Shown here piece by piece: positions 5,832 to 7,494 of a stretch of 7,494 nucleotides of DNA. Source of the stretch: Desulfuromonadaceae bacterium. GTDB lineage: Bacteria > Desulfobacterota > Desulfuromonadia > Desulfuromonadales > Syntrophotaleaceae. A program made the position numbers and the translations under genes. The stretch spans positions 1 through 7,494 of the forward strand of contig JAIOSZ010000068.1 of NCBI GenBank assembly GCA_021107335.1. Reading direction: 5' to 3'. Each line of letters opens with the position of its first letter. The first letter of the stretch is position 1. Below the pieces are notes generated by a model. The model saw nothing but the letters and a program-made list of their open reading frames with translations. It was not told where the DNA came from and searched no databases.

Positions 5832-6503
5832 TCAGCCCTCCTTAAGCACGTAGCCTACACCGCGCACAGTGTGAATCAATTTGGTGTCGTAATCGCGGTC
5901 GACCTTCTTGCGCAAGTAGTTAACATACACATCGATGATGTTAGTGAAGGAGTCAAAGGTGTAGTCCCAGACGTGTTCAGCGATCATAGCCCGGGTTAAA
6001 ACCTCGTTGGGATTGCGCATAAAATATTCGAGCAGGCCGTATTCCTTGGCGGTCAGGTCGATCTCCTTGTCGGAACGCCAAACTTTGTGAGAAACCGGAT
6101 CGAGACGCAGATCGGCAAAGTAGATCTCAGCACCGCGATCCTTACTGGTACGCCGCAGCAACGCCTTGACCCGGGCCAGCAGTTCACCAAAGGCAAAGGG
6201 CTTGGTCAGGTAGTCGTCGCTGCCCGTTTCGAGGCCCTCAACGATATCTTCCACGGCATCCTTGGCGGTCAGGCAAAGGACCGGGGTGACAATATCCCGC
6301 TCGCGCAGTTCCCGAATTACCGACAGACCATCTTTTTTCGGCAGCATGAGATCCATGAGGATCACATCGTAGGGGTTGTTAGCGGCCATATCGAAGCCCT
6401 CTTCACCATCGTAGGCGACATCGACGGTGAAGCTTTCCTCTTCGAGACCACGTTTGATGAAGCTGGCAACCTTTTTTTCGTCTTCGACAACTAGTACACG
6501 CAT
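5832..6503 (-). CDS. OmpR/PhoB-family response regulator
   Basis: A 223-residue transcriptional regulator. The receiver domain (about residues 1-118) has E7-D8, the phosphoacceptor D51 in LMDLMLPKKDG, switch T79 in CLTAKDA and K101 in DDYLTKPFAFGELLAR. The C-terminal winged helix (about 125-223) shows LTAKEYGLLEYFMRNPNEVLT, NIIDVYVNYLRKKVD and the terminal TVRGVGYVL, all typical of PhoB/CusR-like DNA-binding domains. The frame extends to a GTG at 6530, but AAGGAG seven bases before the ATG at 6503 and the canonical beginning MRVLVVEDE fix the start there. The histidine kinase follows immediately and is the presumed partner. The gene lies 65 bp after the PpsR-type gene with no clear terminator between, so readthrough from that gene is likely. 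The last codons carry the ribosome binding site of the kinase gene. Confidence 0.95.
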   Translation of the reverse strand: MRVLVVEDEKKVASFIKRGLEEESFTVDVAYDGEEGFDMAANNPYDVILMDLMLPKKDGLSVIRELRERDIVTPVLCLTAKDAVEDIVEGLETGSDDYLTKPFAFGELLARVKALLRRTSKDRGAEIYFADLRLDPVSHKVWRSDKEIDLTAKEYGLLEYFMRNPNEVLTRAMIAEHVWDYTFDSFTNIIDVYVNYLRKKVDRDYDTKLIHTVRGVGYVLKEG

Positions 6504-6543
6504 AAGTATTCTCCTTTTGTTTCGCGACACGCCCGCCCTGCCG

Positions 6544-6555
6544 TGCAGAACTGCA
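6544..6555. repeat. Short palindrome TGCAGAACTGCA between ppsR-like gene and regulator
   Basis: TGCAG-AA-CTGCA is a 5-2-5 dyad, extending imperfectly outward to GTGCAG and CTGCAGCTCAC, in the 65 bp gap upstream of the OmpR-family regulator. It lacks a T-tract and is too short for an intrinsic terminator. It could be an operator for the regulator or chance. Confidence 0.25.
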
Positions 6556-6568
6556 GCTCACGCAATAG

Positions 6569-7375
6569 CTATTTTAGTTTAAGCTTGACCAATACTTCAT
6601 TGGCAGTTTCTTCGAGAGCCTTTCCCGAGACATCGACCATAATCCAGCCATTGCGCCGAAAAAAGGCCTTGGCAAAGCGCAATTCATCTTCAATTTCCTC
6701 AAGGTCGGCATAAGCGGCTCGCGCATCCTGACCGAGATGCCGCAGCCTTGCGGCCCGTAATTCAGCAAGCCTTTGCGGATCGATATACAGCCCGGCCACC
6801 CGTTTAGGATCGACCTGCATCAATTCCGCCGGCGGTTCGATGCCTTTGATCAGGGGCACATTGGCCACTTTCCAGCCTCGATGGGCCAGATAGGTGGAGA
6901 GTGGGGTTTTGCTGGTTCGCGAGACCCCCGCCAACACGATATCGGCGTATGGCAGATGCCGCAATTCCTGGCCGTCGTCATGTTTGACAGTGAACTCAAC
7001 CGCCTCGATACGGCGAAAATAATCCTCATCCATGTCGTGCAACAGACCAGGAGTCTGCTTGGGGGAGCGACCAAAAAACTCCGAAACCTTCATCAGCAGC
7101 GGCGTAATTAGGTCCAGGTGTGGCACCCCGAGAGCTTCGCACTCATCGTGCACCAATTGCGCCAGTTCCCGGTTGACCATCGTATAGACCACCAGGGCAC
7201 GGCTCTTAAGAGCCTCATCCAAGTGCTCGAAAATACTATTTTTATCCCGCACATGGCTGAGCCGATAGACCTTGACCGCTTTATCCCGGAACTGAATCAA
7301 GGCAGCATTAAGGATCTTTTCCGCCGTCTCGCCTGTGGCATCGGATAGGAGGTAAATTAACTGCGGATCCTCCAT
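6569..7375 (-). CDS. ppsR: PpsR-type bifunctional kinase/pyrophosphorylase (PPDK or PEP synthase regulator)
   Basis: A 268-residue protein of the DUF299/PSRP family, at the usual length. Members control pyruvate phosphate dikinase or PEP synthase by ADP-dependent phosphorylation of an active-site-proximal threonine, and reverse it by a phosphate-dependent pyrophosphorylase reaction, so they set pyruvate/PEP flux in the cytoplasm. Family hallmarks visible here are the N-terminal [12 protein letters not shown] (8-19), HLDLITPLL (86-94) and the nucleotide-binding P-loop [16 protein letters not shown] (149-164), followed by [11 protein letters not shown] (172-182) and a C-terminal helix region ending in the [16 protein letters not shown] block. 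The ATG at 7375 has GAGGAG six to eight bases upstream. The target enzyme is not in this window, so PPDK and PEP synthase cannot be told apart here. It is followed by a two-component pair after 65 bp, which may share its transcript. Confidence 0.95.
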   Translation of the reverse strand: MEDPQLIYLLSDATGETAEKILNAALIQFRDKAVKVYRLSHVRDKNSIFEHLDEALKSRALVVYTMVNRELAQLVHDECEALGVPHLDLITPLLMKVSEFFGRSPKQTPGLLHDMDEDYFRRIEAVEFTVKHDDGQELRHLPYADIVLAGVSRTSKTPLSTYLAHRGWKVANVPLIKGIEPPAELMQVDPKRVAGLYIDPQRLAELRAARLRHLGQDARAAYADLEEIEDELRFAKAFFRRNGWIMVDVSGKALEETANEVLVKLKLK

Positions 7376-7403
7376 GCCTTCTCCTCATGAAAATGATGAT
7401 GAA

Positions 7404-7431
7404 ATACTAACATGCCTCGGTTAAGAAGCAA
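7404..7431 (-). promoter_or_regulatory. Candidate extended -10 promoter for the ppsR-like gene
   Basis: On the minus strand TAGTAT (7404-7409) is preceded directly by TGT, giving an extended -10 (TGnTAnnaT), with TTGCTT (7426-7431) as a partial -35 at a 16-base spacing. It would initiate near 7397, about 20 bp before the start codon. It overlaps the 3' end of the partial upstream frame. This is by eye and uncertain. Confidence 0.3.
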
Positions 7432-7494
7432 GCAGCCCGTGGTAACTTTTGCCGGTCCATTCCAGCCTGCCTTCGCACTGAAGCGTTACCCCCA
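7421..7494 (-). CDS. 3' end of an unidentified upstream gene (partial)
   Basis: A frame entering from the right edge reads GVTLQCEGRLEWTGKSYHG and then LLAS before a TAA at 7421-7423. The alternating hydrophobic and polar residues look like the final strands of a real protein, and codon third positions are moderately GC-rich. Another frame is also open from the edge to a TAG further on, but its arginine-rich product looks less natural. Twenty-three residues are too few to name a family. The ppsR-like start lies about 45 bp downstream. Confidence 0.4.
   Translation of the reverse strand, partial: GVTLQCEGRLEWTGKSYHGLLAS

Noticed and set aside
6504..6530. GTG start at 6530 for the OmpR-family regulator
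   Set aside because: It lacks a ribosome binding site, and the added codons cover the strong AAGGAG that serves the ATG at 6503.

Overview
The window looks like ordinary chromosomal DNA of a mid-GC bacterium. I infer a deltaproteobacterium of the Desulfuromonas/Pelobacter kind, from gene content and protein style: a pyruvate phosphate dikinase regulator, a LutC-type lactate utilization protein, an RNase Z-like hydrolase carrying an 'LVNGPFGDP' motif, and two two-component systems. The lineage is an inference, not a match. Every convincing gene lies on the minus strand, so transcription runs from the right edge to the left edge.

In order of transcription: (1) the last codons of an unidentified gene (7421-7494). 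(2) A PpsR-type bifunctional kinase/pyrophosphorylase (6569-7375). (3) An OmpR-family response regulator and its HAMP-containing histidine kinase (5832-6503 and 4389-5831), 65 bp further on with no visible terminator between. (4) A gap of about 430 bp without a convincing gene (3957-4388), holding small repeats, an inverted repeat, a consensus -35 box and a short frame that runs into the next start codon. (5) An RNase Z-like metallo-beta-lactamase-fold hydrolase (2958-3956). (6) A 110 bp gap with a perfect 7-4-7 dyad. (7) A NarX/DegS-type histidine kinase and a NarL-like response regulator joined by an ATGA overlap (1444-2847 and 695-1447). (8) A strong intrinsic terminator (626-670). (9) A LutC/LUD-domain protein (47-601). 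(10) The first 11 codons of a further gene (1-33), probably the next lut gene.

Functionally the window combines central carbon control (PEP/pyruvate balance through PpsR, lactate oxidation through LutC) with two separate signalling pairs. Each kinase is paired by adjacency and translational coupling with the regulator of the matching class: HisKA with OmpR, and HisKA_3 with NarL. Several apparent long reading frames start too early. The ribosome binding sites and the terminator place the likely starts of the OmpR regulator at 6503, the NarX-type kinase at 2847 and LutC at 601.

I found no CRISPR array, insertion sequence, tRNA, rRNA or phage gene, and no clear novel system. The parts most worth a second look are the 430 bp leader-like gap, the terminator pressed against lutC, the unusual H-box of the NarX-type kinase and the divergent DNA-binding helix of its partner.
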